Below, piece after piece: positions 9,049-23,400 of a DNA stretch of 64,000 bases; within the stretch, counting starts at the first letter, position 1; every line of letters starts with the position of its first letter. Under the pieces are notes generated by a model. That model worked only from the letters and a program-made list of their open reading frames with translations. It had not been told where the DNA came from and did no database searches. A program made the position numbers and the translations under genes. The DNA is from Luidia sarsii. Taxonomy: Eukaryota > Echinodermata > Asteroidea > Paxillosida > Luidiidae. The stretch spans positions 806,001 through 870,000 of the forward strand of contig OX465114.1 in the NCBI GenBank assembly GCA_949987565.1, read 5' to 3'.

Positions 9049-11331
9049 GATGATGACGAGATTCAAATTTGCCCTAGGAAGAGGTCTAGGGTTGCTCTAA
9101 CGACAAGTGTTAAAGTTACTGAGTTTAGAGAACATTTCTTTTGATGGTTTTCCACGGAAAGGCAATGACCCTTCATCTATCTGAGTGTAAACTGTGTATT
9201 TATACGAACGGACGTTGATTCGCAGATTTTGGAGGTGATGGGCAGAGATATATTCCTTGCGTGTTCATATCGTATTACATTTTAGGTTTTGATTCTTGAA
9301 ACTTGGCTTGAAAGTAGCTCTAGGATTCCTGCAGTGGCCTGAGTCAAAACTTCTGAATTCGGAGTCAATTTCTATTCAAACATTTTCAGGAGAAGGGAGC
9401 GACCCTACCTGTTTCTCTGAGCTGCCATTGTCCAGTCGCTGGCATTATGGTCGACGGTAGAGAGTAACTGAGTTGGAAGATAGGGTTTGCAAATTAATAG
9501 TTCATTAAATATGATGCTGACGAGATTCAAATTTGCCCTAGGAAGAGGTCTAGGGTTTCTCCAAGGACAAGTGTTAAAGTTACTGAGTTTGGAGAACATT
9601 TCTTTTGATGGTTTTCCACGGAAAGGCAACGACCCTTCATCTGTCTGAATGTCAACTGTGTATTCATACGAGCGGACGTTGATTCGCAGATTTTGGAGGT
9701 GATGGGCAGAGATATATTCCTTGCGTGTTCATATCGTATTACATTTTAGGTTTTGATTCTTGAAACTTGGCTTGAAAGTAGCCCTAGGATTCCTGGAATG
9801 GCCTGAGTCAAAACATCTGAATTCGGAGTCAATTTAGATTAAAACATTTTCATGAGAAGGGAGCGACCCTACCTGTTTCTCTGAGCTGCCACTGTATAGT
9901 CGCTGGCATTATGGTCGACGGCAGAGAGTAACTGAGTTGGAAGATAGGGTTTGAAAATTAATAGTTCATTAAATATGATGCTGACGAGATTCAAATTTGC
10001 CCTAGGAAGAGGTCTAGGGTTCCTCCAAGGACAAGTGTTAAAGTTACTGAGTTTGGAGAACATTTTTTTTTGATGGTTTTCCACGGAAAGGCAACGACCC
10101 TTCATCTGTCTGAGTGTCAACAGTGTATTCATACGAGCGGACGTAGATTCGCAGATTTTTGATCTGATGGGCAGAGATATATTCTTAGAGTTGTATTATC
10201 GTATTACAATTTAGGTTTTGGTTCTTGAAACTTGGCCTGAAAGTAGCCCTAGGATTCCTCGAATGGCCTGAGTCAAAACATCTGAATTCGTAGTCAATTT
10301 CTATTCAAACATTTTCAGGAGAAGGGAGCGACCCTACCTGTTTCTCTGAGCTGCCAATGTCCTGTCGCTGGCATTATGGTCGACGGCAGAGAGTAACTGA
10401 GTAGGAAGATAGGGTTTGCAAATTAATATTTCATTAAAAATGATGATGACGAGATTCAAATTTGCCCTAGGAAGAGGTCTAGGGTTCCTCTAACGACAAG
10501 AATTAAAGTTACTGAGTTTGGAGAACATTTCTTTTGATGGTTTTCCACGGAAAGGCAACGACCCTTCATCTGTCTGAGTGTCAACTGTGTATTCACACGA
10601 GCGGACTTTGAATCGCAGATTTTGGAGGTGATGGGCAGAGATATATTCCTTGCGTGTTCATATCGTATTACATTTAATGTTTTGATTCTTGAAACTTGGC
10701 TTGAAAGTAGCCCTAAGATTCCTGGAATGGCCTGAGTCAAAACATCTGAATTCGGAGTCAATTTCTATTCAAACATTTTCATGAGAAGGGAGCGACCCTA
10801 CCTGTTTCTCTGAGCTGCCACTGTATAGTCGCTGGCATTATGGTCGACGGCAGAGAGTAACTGAGTTGGAAGATAGGGTTTGCAAATTAATAGTTCATTA
10901 AATATGATGCTCACGAGATTCAAATTTGCCCTAGGAAGAGGTCCAGGGTTCCTCCAAGGACAAGTGTTAAAGTTACTGAGTTTGGAGAACATTTTCTTTT
11001 GATGGTTTCCCACGGAAAGGCAACGACCCTTCATCTGTCTGAGTGTCAACTGTGTATTCATACGAGCGGACTTTGAATCGCAAATTTTTGAGGTGATGGG
11101 CAAAGATATATTCCTTGCGTGTTCATATCGTATTACATTTAATGTTTTGATTCTTGAAACTTGGCTTGAAAGTAGCCCTAGGATTCCTCGAATGGCCTGA
11201 GTCAAAACATCTGAATTCGGAGTTAATTTCTATTCAAACATTTTTATGAGAAGGGAGCGACCCTACCTGTTTCTCTGAGTTGCCACTGTATAGTCGCTGG
11301 CATTATGGTCGACGGCAGAGAGTAACTGAGA
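9049..11331 (+). repeat. Five-monomer block duplicated 17 monomers downstream (16941-19223)
   Basis: Rare variants such as GAGTTTAGAGAAC, CAATGACCC, TCTATCTGAG, TCAATTTAGATTAAAAC, ATTCACACGAGC and CCCTAAGATTCC occur in the same order in both places, 7892 bp apart. Seventeen is an odd number of monomers, so this copy does not keep the global 929 bp phase. Confidence 0.8.
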
Positions 11332-14300
11332 AGGAAGATAGGGATTGCAAATTAATATTTTATTAAATATGATGATGACGAGATTCAAATTTGCCCTAGG
11401 AAGAGGTCTAGGGTTCCTCTAACGACAAGAGTTAAAGTTACTGAGTTTGGAGAACATTTCTTTTGATGGTTTTCCACGGAAAGGCAACGACCCTTCATCT
11501 GTCTGAGTGTCAACTGTGTATTCATACGAGCGGACTTTGAATCGCAGATTTTGGAGGTGATTGGCAGAGATATATTCCTTGCGTGTTCATATCGTATTAC
11601 ATTTAATGTTTTGATTCTTGAAACTTGGCTTGAAAGTAGCCCTAGGATTCCTGGAATGGCCGGAGTCAAAACATCTGAATTCGGAGTCAATTTCTATTCA
11701 AACATTTTCAGGAGAAGGGAGCGAGCCTACCTGTTTCTCTGAGCTGCCATTGTCCAGTCGCTGGCATTATGGTCGACGGTAGAGAGTAACTGAGTTGGAA
11801 GATAGGGTTTGCAAATTAATAGTTCATTAAATATGATGCTGACGAGATTCAAATTTGCCCTAGGAAGAGGTCTAGGGTTCCTCCAAGGACAAGTCTTAAA
11901 GTTACTGAGTTTGGAGAACCTTTTCTTTTGATGGTTTTCCACGGAAAGGCAACGACCCTTCATCTGTCTGAGTGTCAGCTGTGTATTCATACGAGCGCAC
12001 ATAGATTCGCAGATTTTTTATCTGATGGGCAGAGATATATTCCTATAGTTGTATTATCGTATTACAATTTAGGTTTTGGTTCTTGAAACTTGGCCTGAAA
12101 GTAGCCCTAGGATTCCTCGAATGGCCTGAGTCAAAACATCTGAATTCAGAGTCAATTTCTATTCAAACATTTTCAGGAGAAGGGAGCGACCCTACCTGTT
12201 TCTCTGAGCTGCTATTGTCCAGTCGCTGGCATTATGGTCGACGGCAGAGAGTAACTGAGTAGCAAGATAGGGTTTGCAAATTAATATTTCATTAAATATG
12301 ATGATGACGAGATTCAAATTTGCCCTAGTAAGAGGTCTAGGGTTCCTTTAACGACAAGAGTTAAAGTTACTGAGTTTGGAGAACATTTCTTTTGATGGTT
12401 TTCCACGGAAAGGCAACGACCCTTCATCTGTCTGAGTGTCAACTGTGTATTCATACGAACGGACGTTGATTCGCAGATTTTGGAGGTGATGGGCAGAGAT
12501 ATATTCCTTGCGTGTTCATATCGTATTACATTTAATGTTTTGATTCTTGAAACTTGGCTTGAAAGTAGCCCTAGGATTCCTGGAATGGCCTGAGTCAAAA
12601 CTTCTGAATTCGGAGTCAATTTCTATTCAAACATTTTCAGGAGAAGGGAGCGAGCCTACCTGTTTCTCTGAGCTGCCATTGTCCAGTCGCTGGCATTATG
12701 GTCGACGGCAGAGAGTAACTGAGTTGGAAGATAGGGTTTGAAAATTAATAGTTCATTAAATATGATGCTGACGAGATTCAAATTTGCCCTAGGAAGAGGT
12801 CTAGGGTTCCTCCAAGGACAAGTGTTAAAGTTACTGAGTTTGGAGAACATTTTTTTTTGATGGTTTTCCACGGAAAGGCAACGACCCTTCATCTGTCTGA
12901 GTGTCAACAGTGTATTCATACGAGCGGACGTAGATTCGCAGATTTTTTATCTGATGGGCAGAGATATATTCTTAGAGTTGTATTATCGTATTACAATTTA
13001 GGTTTTGGTTCTTGAAACTTGGCCTGAAAGTAGCCCTAGGATTCCTCGAATGGCCTGAGTCAAAACATCTGAATTCGTAGTCAATTTCTATTCAAACATT
13101 TTCAGGAGAAGGGAGCGACCCTACCTGTTTCTCTGAGCTGCCAATGTCCTGTCGCTGGCATTATGGTCGACGGCAGAGAGTAACTGAGTAGGAAGATAGG
13201 GTTTGCAAATTAATATTTCATTAAAAATGATGATGACGAGATTCAAATTTGCCCTAGGAAGAGGTCTAGGGTTCCTCTAACGACAAGAATTAAAGTTACT
13301 GAGTTTGGAGAACATTTCTTTTGATGGTTTTCCACGGAAAGGCAACGACCCTTCATCTGTCTGAGTGTCAACTGTGTATTCACACGAGCGGACTTTGAAT
13401 CGCAGATTTTGGAGGTGATGGGCAGAGATATATTCCTTGCGTGTTCATATCGTATTACATTTAATGTTTTGATTCTTGAAACTTGGCTTGAAAGTAGCCC
13501 TAAGATTCCTGGAATGGCCTGAGTCAAAACATCTGAATTCGGAGTCAATTTCTATTCAAACATTTTCATGAGAAGGGAGCGACCCTACCTGTTTCTCTGA
13601 GCTGCCACTGTATAGTCGCTGGCATTATGGTCGACGGCAGAGAGTAACTGAGTTGGAAGATAGGGTTTGCAAATTAATAGTTCATTAAATATGATGCTCA
13701 CGAGATTCAAATTTGCCCTAGGAAGAGGTCCAGGGTTCCTCCAAGGACAAGTGTTAAAGTTACTGAGTTTGGAGAACATTTTCTTTTGATGGTTTCCCAC
13801 GGAAAGGCAACGACCCTTCATCTGTCTGAGTGTCAACTGTGTATTCATACGAGCGGACTTTGAATCGCAAATTTTTGAGGTGATGGGCAAAGATATATTC
13901 CTTGCGTGTTCATATCGTATTACATTTAATGTTTTGATTCTTGAAACTTGGCTTGAAAGTAGCCCTAGGATTCCTCGAATGGCCTGAGTCAAAACATCTG
14001 AATTCGGAGTTAATTTCTATTCAAACATTTTTATGAGAAGGGAGCGACCCTACCTGTTTCTCTGAGTTGCCACTGTATAGTCGCTGGCATTATGGTCGAC
14101 GGCAGAGAGTAACTGAGAAGGAAGATAGGGATTGCAAATTAATATTTTATTAAATATGATGATGACGAGATTCAAATTTGCCCTAGGAAGAGGTCTAGGG
14201 TTCCTCTAACGACAAGAGTTAAAGTTACTGAGTTTGGAGAACATTTCTTTTGATGGTTTTCCACGGAAAGGCAACGACCCTTCATCTGTCTGAGTGTCAA

Positions 14301-15485
14301 CTGTGTATTCATACGAGCGGACTTTGAATCGCAGATTTTGGAGGTGATTGGCAGAGATATATTCCTTGCGTGTTCATATCGTATTACATTTAATGTTTTG
14401 ATTCTTGAAACTTGGCTTGAAAGTAGCCCTAGGATTCCTGGAATGGCCGGAGTCAAAACATCTGAATTCGGAGTCAATTTCTATTCAAACATTTTCAGGA
14501 GAAGGGAGCGAGCCTACCTGTTTCTCTGAGCTGCCATTGTCCAGTCGCTGGCATTATGGTCGACGGTAGAGAGTAACTGAGTTGGAAGATAGGGTTTGCA
14601 AATTAATAGTTCATTAAATATGATGCTGACGAGATTCAAATTTGCCCTAGGAAGAGGTCTAGGGTTCCTCCAAGGACAAGTCTTAAAGTTACTGAGTTTG
14701 GAGAACCTTTTCTTTTGATGGTTTTCCACGGAAAGGCAACGACCCTTCATCTGTCTGAGTGTCAGCTGTGTATTCATACGAGCGCACATAGATTCGCAGA
14801 TTTTTTATCTGATGGGCAGAGATATATTCCTATAGTTGTATTATCGTATTACAATTTAGGTTTTGGTTCTTGAAACTTGGCCTGAAAGTAGCCCTAGGAT
14901 TCCTCGAATGGCCTGAGTCAAAACATCTGAATTCAGAGTCAATTTCTATTCAAACATTTTTAGGAGAAGGGAGCGACCCTACCTGTTTCTCTGAGCTGCT
15001 ATTGTCCAGTCGCTGGCATTATGGTCGACGGCAGAGAGTAACTGAGTAGCAAGATAGGGTTTGCAAATTAATATTTCATTAAATATGATGATGACGAGAT
15101 TCAAATTTGCCCTAGTAAGAGGTCTAGGGTTCCTTTAACGACAAGAGTTAAAGTTACTGAGTTTGGAGAACATTTCTTTTGATGGTTTTCCACGGAAAGG
15201 CAACGACCCTTCATCTGTCTGAGTGTCAACTGTGTATTCATACGAACGGACGTTGATTCGCAGATTTTGGAGGTGATGGGCAGAGATATATTCCTTGCGT
15301 GTTCATATCGTATTACATTTAATGTTTTGATTCTTGAAACTTGGCTTGAAAGTAGCCCTAGGATTCCTGGAATGGCCTGAGTCAAAACTTCTGAATTCGG
15401 AGTCAATTTCTATTCAAACATTTTCAGGAGAAGGGAGCGAGCCTACCTGTTTCTCTGAGCTGCCATTGTCCAGTCGCTGGCATTA
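9912..15485 (+). repeat. Six-monomer higher-order repeat (2787 bp), two adjacent copies
   Basis: Copy 1 (about 9912-12698) and copy 2 (about 12699-15485) are nearly identical, with only scattered single-base differences noticed (for example TTTTGATC against TTTTTATC near 10174 and 12944). In each, monomer lengths run 465, 464, 465, 464, 465, 464. The 465 bp monomers are type 1 (GTTGGAAG, TAGTTCATT, CCAAGGACAAG) and the 464 bp monomers type 2 (GTAGGAAG or GAAGGAAG, a TAACGACAAG form), strictly alternating. Boundaries follow from where flanking variants stop matching. Confidence 0.85.
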
Positions 15486-16243
15486 TGGTCGACGGTAGAG
15501 AGTAACTGAGTTGGAAGATAGGGTTTGCAAATTAATAGTTCATTAAATATGATGCTGACGAGATTCAAATTTGCCCTAGGAAGAGGTCTAGGGTTCCTCC
15601 AAGGACAAGTGTTAAAGTTACTGAGTTTGGAATAAATTTTCTTTTGATGGTTTTCCACGGAAAGGCAACGACCCTTCATCTGTCTGAGTGTCAGCTGTGT
15701 ATTCATACGAGCGGACGTAGATTCGCAGATTTTTTATCTGATGGTCAGAGATATATTCCAATAGTTGTATTATCGTATTACAATTTAGGTTTTGGTTCTT
15801 GAAACTTGGCCTGAAAGTAGCCCTAGGATTCCTCGAATGGCCCGAGTCAAAACATCTGAATTCAGAGTCAATTTCTATTCAAACATTTTCAGGAGAAGGG
15901 AGCGACCCTACCTGTTTCTCTGAGCTGCTATTGTCCAGTCCCTGGCATTATGGTCGACGGCAGAGAGTAACTGAGTAGGAAGATAGGGTTTGCAAATTAA
16001 TATTTCTTTAAATATGATGATGACGAGATTCAAATTTGCCCTAGGGGTCTAGGGTTCCTCTAACGACAAGAGTTAAAGTAACTGAGTTTGGAGAACATTT
16101 CTTTTGATGGTTTTCCACGGAAAGGCAACGACCCTTCATCTGTCTGAGTGTCAACTGTGCATTCATACAAGCGGACTTTGAATCGCAGATTTTGGAGGTG
16201 ATGGGCAGAGATATATTCCTTGCGTGTTCATATCGTATTACAT
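14093..16243 (+). repeat. Block repeated 24 monomers downstream (25237-27387)
   Basis: The shift is 11144 bp. Shared rare variants include GGAATAAATTTTC, CAGTCCCTGGC, TTTCTTTAAATATG and a 4 bp deletion giving GCCCTAGGGGTC. Its first three monomers are also found at about 11306-12698 and 21521-22913. Confidence 0.75.
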
Positions 16244-16940
16244 TGAAGGTTTTGATTCTTGAAACTTGGCTTGAAAGTAGCCCTAGGATTCCTGGAATGG
16301 CCTGAGTCAAAACATCTGAATTCGGAGTCAATTTCTATTCAAACATTTTCATGAGAAGGGAGCGACCCTACCTGTTTCTCTTAGCTGCCACTGTATAGTC
16401 GCTGGCATTATGGTCGACGGCAGAGAGTAACTGAGTTGGAAGATAGGGTTTGCAAATTAATAGTTCATTAAATATGATGCTCACGAGATTCAAATTTGCC
16501 CCAGGAAGAGGTCCAGGGTTCCTCCAAGGACAAGTGTTAAAGTTACTGAGTTTGGAGAACATTTTCTTTTGATGGTTTTCCACGGAAAGGCAACGACCCT
16601 TCATCTGTCTGAGTGTCAACTGTGTATTCATACGAGAGGACTTTGAATCGCAAATTTTTGAGGTGATGGGCAGAGATATATTCCTTGCGTGTTCATATCG
16701 TATTACATTTAATGTTTTGATTCTTGAAACTTGGCTTGAAAGTAGCCCTAGGATTCCTCGAATGGCCTGAGTCAAAACATCTGATTTCGGAGTTAATTTC
16801 TATTCAAACATTTTCATGAGAAGGGAGCGACCCTACCTGTTTCTCTGAGTTGCCACTGTATAGTCGCTGGCATTATGGTCGACGGCAGAGAGTAACTGAG
16901 AAGGAAGATAGGGATTGCAAATTAATATTTTATTAAATAT

Positions 16941-19223
16941 GATGATGACGAGATTCAAATTTGCCCTAGGAAGAGGTCTAGGGTTCCTCTAACGACAAGT
17001 GTTAAAGTTACTGAGTTTAGAGAACATTTCTTTTGATGGTTTTCCACGGAAAGGCAATGACCCTTCATCTATCTGAGTGTAAACTGTGTATTTATACGAA
17101 CGGACGTTGATTCGCAGATTTTGGAGGTGATGGGCAGAGATATATTCCTTGCGTGTTCATATCGTATTACATTTTAGGTTTTGATTCTTGAAACTTGGCT
17201 TGAAAGTAGCTCTAGGATTCCTGCAGTGGCCTGAGTCAAAACTTCTGAATTCGGAGTCAATTTCTATTCAAACATTTTCAGGAGAAGGGAGCGACCCTAC
17301 CTGTTTCTCTGAGCTGCCATTGTCCAGTCGCTGGCATTATGGTCGACGGTAGAGAGTAACTGAGTTGGAAGATAGGGTTTGCAAATTAATAGTTCATTAA
17401 ATATGATGCTGACGAGATTCAAATTTGCCCTAGGAAGAGGTCTAGGGTTTCTCCAAGGACAAGTGTTAAAGTTACTGAGTTTGGAGAACATTTCTTTTGA
17501 TGGTTTTCCACGGAAAGGCAACGACCCTTCATCTGTCTGAATGTCAACTGTGTATTCATACGAGCGGACGTTGATTCGCAGATTTTGGAGGTGATGGGCA
17601 GAGATATATTCCTTGCGTGTTCATATCGTATTACATTTTAGGTTTTGATTCTTGAAACTTGGCTTGAAAGTAGCCCTAGGATTCCTGGAATGGCCTGAGT
17701 CAAAACATCTGAATTCGGAGTCAATTTAGATTAAAACATTTTCATGAGAAGGGAGCGACCCTACCTGTTTCTCTGAGCTGCCACTGTATAGTCGCTGGCA
17801 TTATGGTCGACGGCAGAGAGTAACTGAGTTGGAAGATAGGGTTTGAAAATTAATAGTTCATTAAATATGATGCTGACGAGATTCAAATTTGCCCTAGGAA
17901 GAGGTCTAGGGTTCCTCCAAGGACAAGTGTTAAAGTTACTGAGTTTGGAGAACATTTTTTTTTGATGGTTTTCCACGGAAAGGCAACGACCCTTCATCTG
18001 TCTGAGTGTCAACAGTGTATTCATACGAGCGGACGTAGATTCGCAGATTTTTGATCTGATGGGCAGAGATATATTCCTAGAGTTGTATTATCGTATTACA
18101 ATTTAGGTTTTGGTTCTTGAAACTTGGCCTGAAAGTAGCCCTAGGATTCCTCGAATGGCCTGAGTCAAAACATCTGAATTCGTAGTCAATTTCTATTCAA
18201 ACATTTTCAGGAGAAGGGAGCGACCCTACCTGTTTCTCTGAGCTGCCAATGTCCTGTCGCTGGCATTATGGTCGACGGCAGAGAGTAACTGAGTAGGAAG
18301 ATAGGGTTTGCAAATTAATATTTCATTAAAAATGATGATGACGAGATTCAAATTTGCCCTAGGAAGAGGTCTAGGGTTCCTCTAACGACAAGAATTAAAG
18401 TTACTGAGTTTGGAGAACATTTCTTTTGATGGTTTTCCACGGAAAGGCAACGACCCTTCATCTGTCTGAGTGTCAACTGTGTATTCACACGAGCGGACTT
18501 TGAATCGCAGATTTTGGAGGTGATGGGCAGAGATATATTCCTTGCGTGTTCATATCGTATTACATTTAATGTTTTGATTCTTGAAACTTGGCTTGAAAGT
18601 AGCCCTAAGATTCCTGGAATGGCCTGAGTCAAAACATCTGAATTCGGAGTCAATTTCTATTCAAACATTTTCATGAGAAGGGAGCGACCCTACCTGTTTC
18701 TCTGAGCTGCCACTGTATAGTCGCTGGCATTATGGTCGACGGCAGAGAGTAACTGAGTTGGAAGATAGGGTTTGCAAATTAATAGTTCATTAAATATGAT
18801 GCTGACGAGATTCAAATTTGCCCTAGGAAGAGGTCCAGGGTTCCTCCAAGGACAAGTGTTAAAGTTACTGAGTTTGGAGAACATTTTCTTTTGATGGTTT
18901 TCCACGGAAAGGCAACGACCCTTCATCTGTCTGAGTGTCAACTGTGTATTCATACGAGCGGACTTTGAATCGCAAATTTTTGAGGTGATGGGCAAAGATA
19001 TATTCCTTGCGTGTTCATATCGTATTACATTTAATGTTTTCATTCTTGAAACTTGGCTTGAAAGTAGCCCTAGGATTCCTCGAATGGCCTGAGTCAAAAC
19101 ATCTGAATTCGGAGTTAATTTCTATTCAAACATTTTTATGAGAAGGGAGCGACCCTACCTGTTTCTCTGAGTTGCCACTGTATAGTCGCTGGCATTATGG
19201 TCGACGGCAGAGAGTAACTGAGT
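16941..19223 (+). repeat. Second copy of the 9049-11331 five-monomer block
   Basis: This is the downstream partner at a 7892 bp shift, matching monomer by monomer. It lacks some point variants of the upstream copy (GGGTTCCTC here, GGGTTGCTC near 9091), so the copies have begun to drift. Confidence 0.78.
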
Positions 19224-20414
19224 AGGAAGATAGGGTTTGCAAATTAATATTTCATTAAATATGATGATGACGAGATTCAAATTTGCCCTAGGAAGAGGTC
19301 TAGGGTTCCTTTAACGACAAGAGTTAAAGTTACTGAGTTTGGAGAACATTTCTTTTGATGGTTTTCCACGGAAAGGCAACGACCCTTCATCTGTCTGAGT
19401 GTCAACTGTGTATTCATACGAACGGACGTTGATTCGCAGATTTTGGAGGTGATGGGCAGAGATATATTCCTTGCGTGTTCACATCATATTACATTTTAGG
19501 TTTTGATTCTTGAAACTTGGCTTGAAAGTAGCTCTAGGATTCCTGCAGTGGCCTGAGTCAAAACTTCTGAATTCGGAGTCAATTTCTATTCAAACATTTT
19601 CAGGAGAAGGGAGCGAGCCTACCTGTTTCTCTGAGCTGCCATTGTATAGTCGCTGGCATTATGGTCGACGGCAGAGAGTAACTGAGTTGGAAGATAGGGT
19701 TTGCAAATTAATAGTTAGTTAAATATGATACTGACGAGATTCAAATTTGCCCTAGGAAGAGGTCCAGGGTTCCTCCAAGGACAAGAGTTAAAGTTACTGA
19801 GTTTGGAGAACAATTTCTTTTGATGGTTTTCCACGGAAAGGCAACGACCCTTCATCTGCCTGAGTGTCAACTGTGTATTCATACGAGCGGACTTTGAATC
19901 GCAAATTTTGGAGGTGATGGGCAGAGATATATTCCTTGCGTGTTCATATCGTATTACATTTAATGTTTTGATTCTTGAAACTTGGCTTGAAAGTAGCCCT
20001 AGGATTCCTGGAATGGCCGGAGTCAAAACATCTGAATTCGGAGTCAATTTCTATTCAAACATTTTCAGGAGAAGGGAGCGAGCCTACCTGTTTCTCTGAG
20101 CTGCCATTGTCCAGTCGCTGGCATTATGGTCGACGGTAGAGAGTAACTGAGTTGGAAGATAGGGTTTGCAAATTAATAGTTCATTAAATATGATGCTGAC
20201 GAGATTCAAATTTGCCCTAGGAAGAGGTCTAGGGTTCCTCCAAGGACAAGTCTTAAAGTTACTGAGTTTGGAGAACCTTTTCTTTTGATGGTTTTCCACG
20301 GAAAGGCAACGACCCTTCATCTGTCTGAGTGTCAGCTGTGTATTCATACGAGCGCACATAGATTCGCAGATTTTTTATCTGATGGGCAGAGATATATTCC
20401 TATAGTTGTATTAT
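19224..20414 (+). repeat. Satellite stretch between duplicated blocks
   Basis: These monomers are related to both neighbours: a GTAGCTCTAGG, CTGCAGTGGCC type (around 19500-19560) followed by two successive type 1 monomers, which breaks the alternation. No non-satellite sequence is present. Confidence 0.7.
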
Positions 20415-23400
20415 CGTATTACAATTTAGGTTTTGGTTCTTGAAACTTGACCTGAAAGTAGCCCTAGGATTCCTCGAATGGCCTGAGTCAAAACATCTGA
20501 ATTCAGAGTCAATTTCTATTCAAACATTTTCAGGAGAAGGGAGCGACCCTACCTGTTTCTCTGAGCTGCTATTGTCCAGTCGCTGGCATTATGGTCGACG
20601 GCAGAGAGTAACTGAGTAGGAAGATAGGGTTTGCAAATTAATATTTCATTAAATATGATGATGACGAGATTCAAATTTGCCCTAGGAAGAGGTCTAGGGT
20701 TCCTTTAACGACAAGAGTTAAAGTTACTGAGTTTGGAGAACATTTCTTTTGATGGTTTTCCACGGAAAGGCAACGACCCTTCATCTGTCTGAGTGTCAAC
20801 TGTGTATTCATACGAACGGACGTTGATTCGCAGATTTTGGAGGTGATGGGCAGAGATATATTCCTTGCGTGTTCACATCATATTACATTTTAGGTTTTGA
20901 TTCTTGAAATTTGGCTTGAAAGTAGCTCTAGGATTCCTGCAGTGGCCTGAGTCAAAACTTCTGAATTCGGAGTCAATTTCTATTCAAACATTTTCAGGAG
21001 AAGGGAGCGAGCCTACCTGTTTCTCTGAGCTGCCATTGTATAGTCGCTGGCATTATGGTCGACGGCAGAGAGTAACTGAGTTGGAAGATAGGGTTTGCAA
21101 ATTAATAGTTAGTTAAATATGATACTGACGAGATTCAAATTTGCCCTAGGAAGAGGTCCAGGGTTCCTCCAAGGACAAGAGTTAAAGTTACTGAGTTTGG
21201 AGAACAATTTCTTTTGATGGTTTTCCACGGAAAGGCAACGACCCTTCATCTGTCTGAGTGTCAACTGTGTATTCATACGAGCGGACTTTGAATCGCAAAT
21301 TTTGGAGGTGATGGGCAGAGATATATTCCTTGCGTGTTCATATCGTATTACATTTAATGTTTTGATTCTTGAAACTTGGCTTGAAAGTAGCCCTAGGATT
21401 CCTCGAATGGCCTGAGTCAAAACATCTGAATTCGGAGTTAATTTCTATTTAAACATTTTCATGAGAAGGGAGCGACCCTACCTGTTTCTCTGAGTTGCCA
21501 CTGTATAGTCGCTGGCATTATGGTCGACGGCAGAGAGTAACTGAGAAGGAAGATAGGGATTGCAAATTAATATTTTATTAAATATGATGATGACGAGATT
21601 CAAATTTGCCCTAGGAAGAGGTCTAGGGTTCCTCTAACGACAAGAGTTAAAGTTACTGAGTTTGGAGAACATTTCTTTTGATGGTTTTCCACGGAAAGGC
21701 AACGACCCTTCATCTGTCTGAGTGTCAACTGTGTATTCATACGAGCGGACTTTGAATCGCAGATTTTGGAGGTGATTGGCAGAGATATATTCCTTGCGTG
21801 TTCATATCGTATTACATTTAATGTTTTGATTCTTGAAACTTGGCTTGAAAGTAGCCCTAGGATTCCTGGAATGGCCGGAGTCAAAACATCTGAATTCGGA
21901 GTCAATTTCTATTCAAACATTTTCAGGAGAAGGGAGCGAGCCTACCTGTTTCTCTGAGCTGCCATTGTCCAGTCGCTGGCATTATGGTCGACGGTAGAGA
22001 GTAACTGAGTTGGAAGATAGGGTTTGCAAATTAATAGTTCATTAAATATGATGCTGACGAGATTCAAATTTGCCCTAGGAAGAGGTCTAGGGTTCCTCCA
22101 AGGACAAGTGTTAAAGTTACTGAGTTTGGAATAAATTTTCTTTTGATGGTTTTCCACGGAAAGGCAACGACCCTTCATCTGTCTGAGTGTCAGCTGTGTA
22201 TTCATACGAGCGCACATAGATTCGCAGATTTTTTATTTGATGGGCAGAGATATATTCCTATAGTTGTATTATCGTATTACAATTTAGGTTTTGGTTCTTG
22301 AAACTTGGCCTGAAAGTAGCCCTAGGATTCCTCGAATGGCCTGAGTCAAAACATCTGAATTCAGAGTCAATTTCTATTCAAACATTTTCAGGAGAAGGGA
22401 GCGACCCTACCTGTTTCTCTGAGCTGCTATTGTCCAGTCGCTGGCATTATGGTCGACGGCAGAGAGTAACTGAGTAGGAAGATAGGGTTTGCAAATTAAT
22501 ATTTCATTAAATATGATGATGACGAGATTCAAATTTGCCCTAGTAAGAGGTCTAGGGTTCCTTTAACGACAAGAGTTAAAGTTACTGAGTTTGGAGAACA
22601 TTTCTTTTGATGGTTTTCCACGGAAAGGCAACGACCCTTCATCTGTCTGAGTGTCAACTGTGTATTCATACGAACGGACGTTGATTCGCAGATTTTGGAG
22701 GTGATGGGCAGAGATATATTCCTTGCGTGTTCATATCGTATTACATTTAATGTTTTGATTCTTGAAACTTGGCTTGAAAGTAGCCCTAGGATTCCTGGAA
22801 TGGCCTGAGTCAAAACTTCTGAATTCGGAGTCAATTTCTATTCAAACATTTTCAGGAGAAGGGAGCGAGCCTACCTGTTTCTCTGAGCTGCCATTGTCCA
22901 GTCGCTGGCATTATGGTCGACGGCAGAGAGTAACTGAGTTGGAAGATAGGGTTTGCAAATTAATAGTTCATTAAATATGATGCTCACGAGATTCAAATTT
23001 GCCCTAGGAAGAGGTCCAGGGTTCCTCCAAGGACAAGTGTTAAAGTTACTGAGTTTGGAGAACATTTTCTTTTGATGGTTTTCCACGGAAAGGCAACGAC
23101 CCTTCATCTGTCTGAGTGTCAACTGTGTATTCATACGAGCGGACTTTGAATCGCAAATTTTTGAGGTGATGGGCAAAGATATATTCCTTGCGTGTTCATA
23201 TCGTATTACATTTAATGTTTTGATTCTTGAAACTTGGCTTGAAAGTAGCCCTAGGATTCCTCGAATGGCCTGAGTCAAAACATCTGAATTCGGAGTTAAT
23301 TTCTATTCAAACATTTTTATGAGAAGGGAGCGACCCTACCTGTTTCTCTGAGTTGCCACTGTATAGTCGCTGGCATTATGGTCGACGGCAGAGAGTAACT

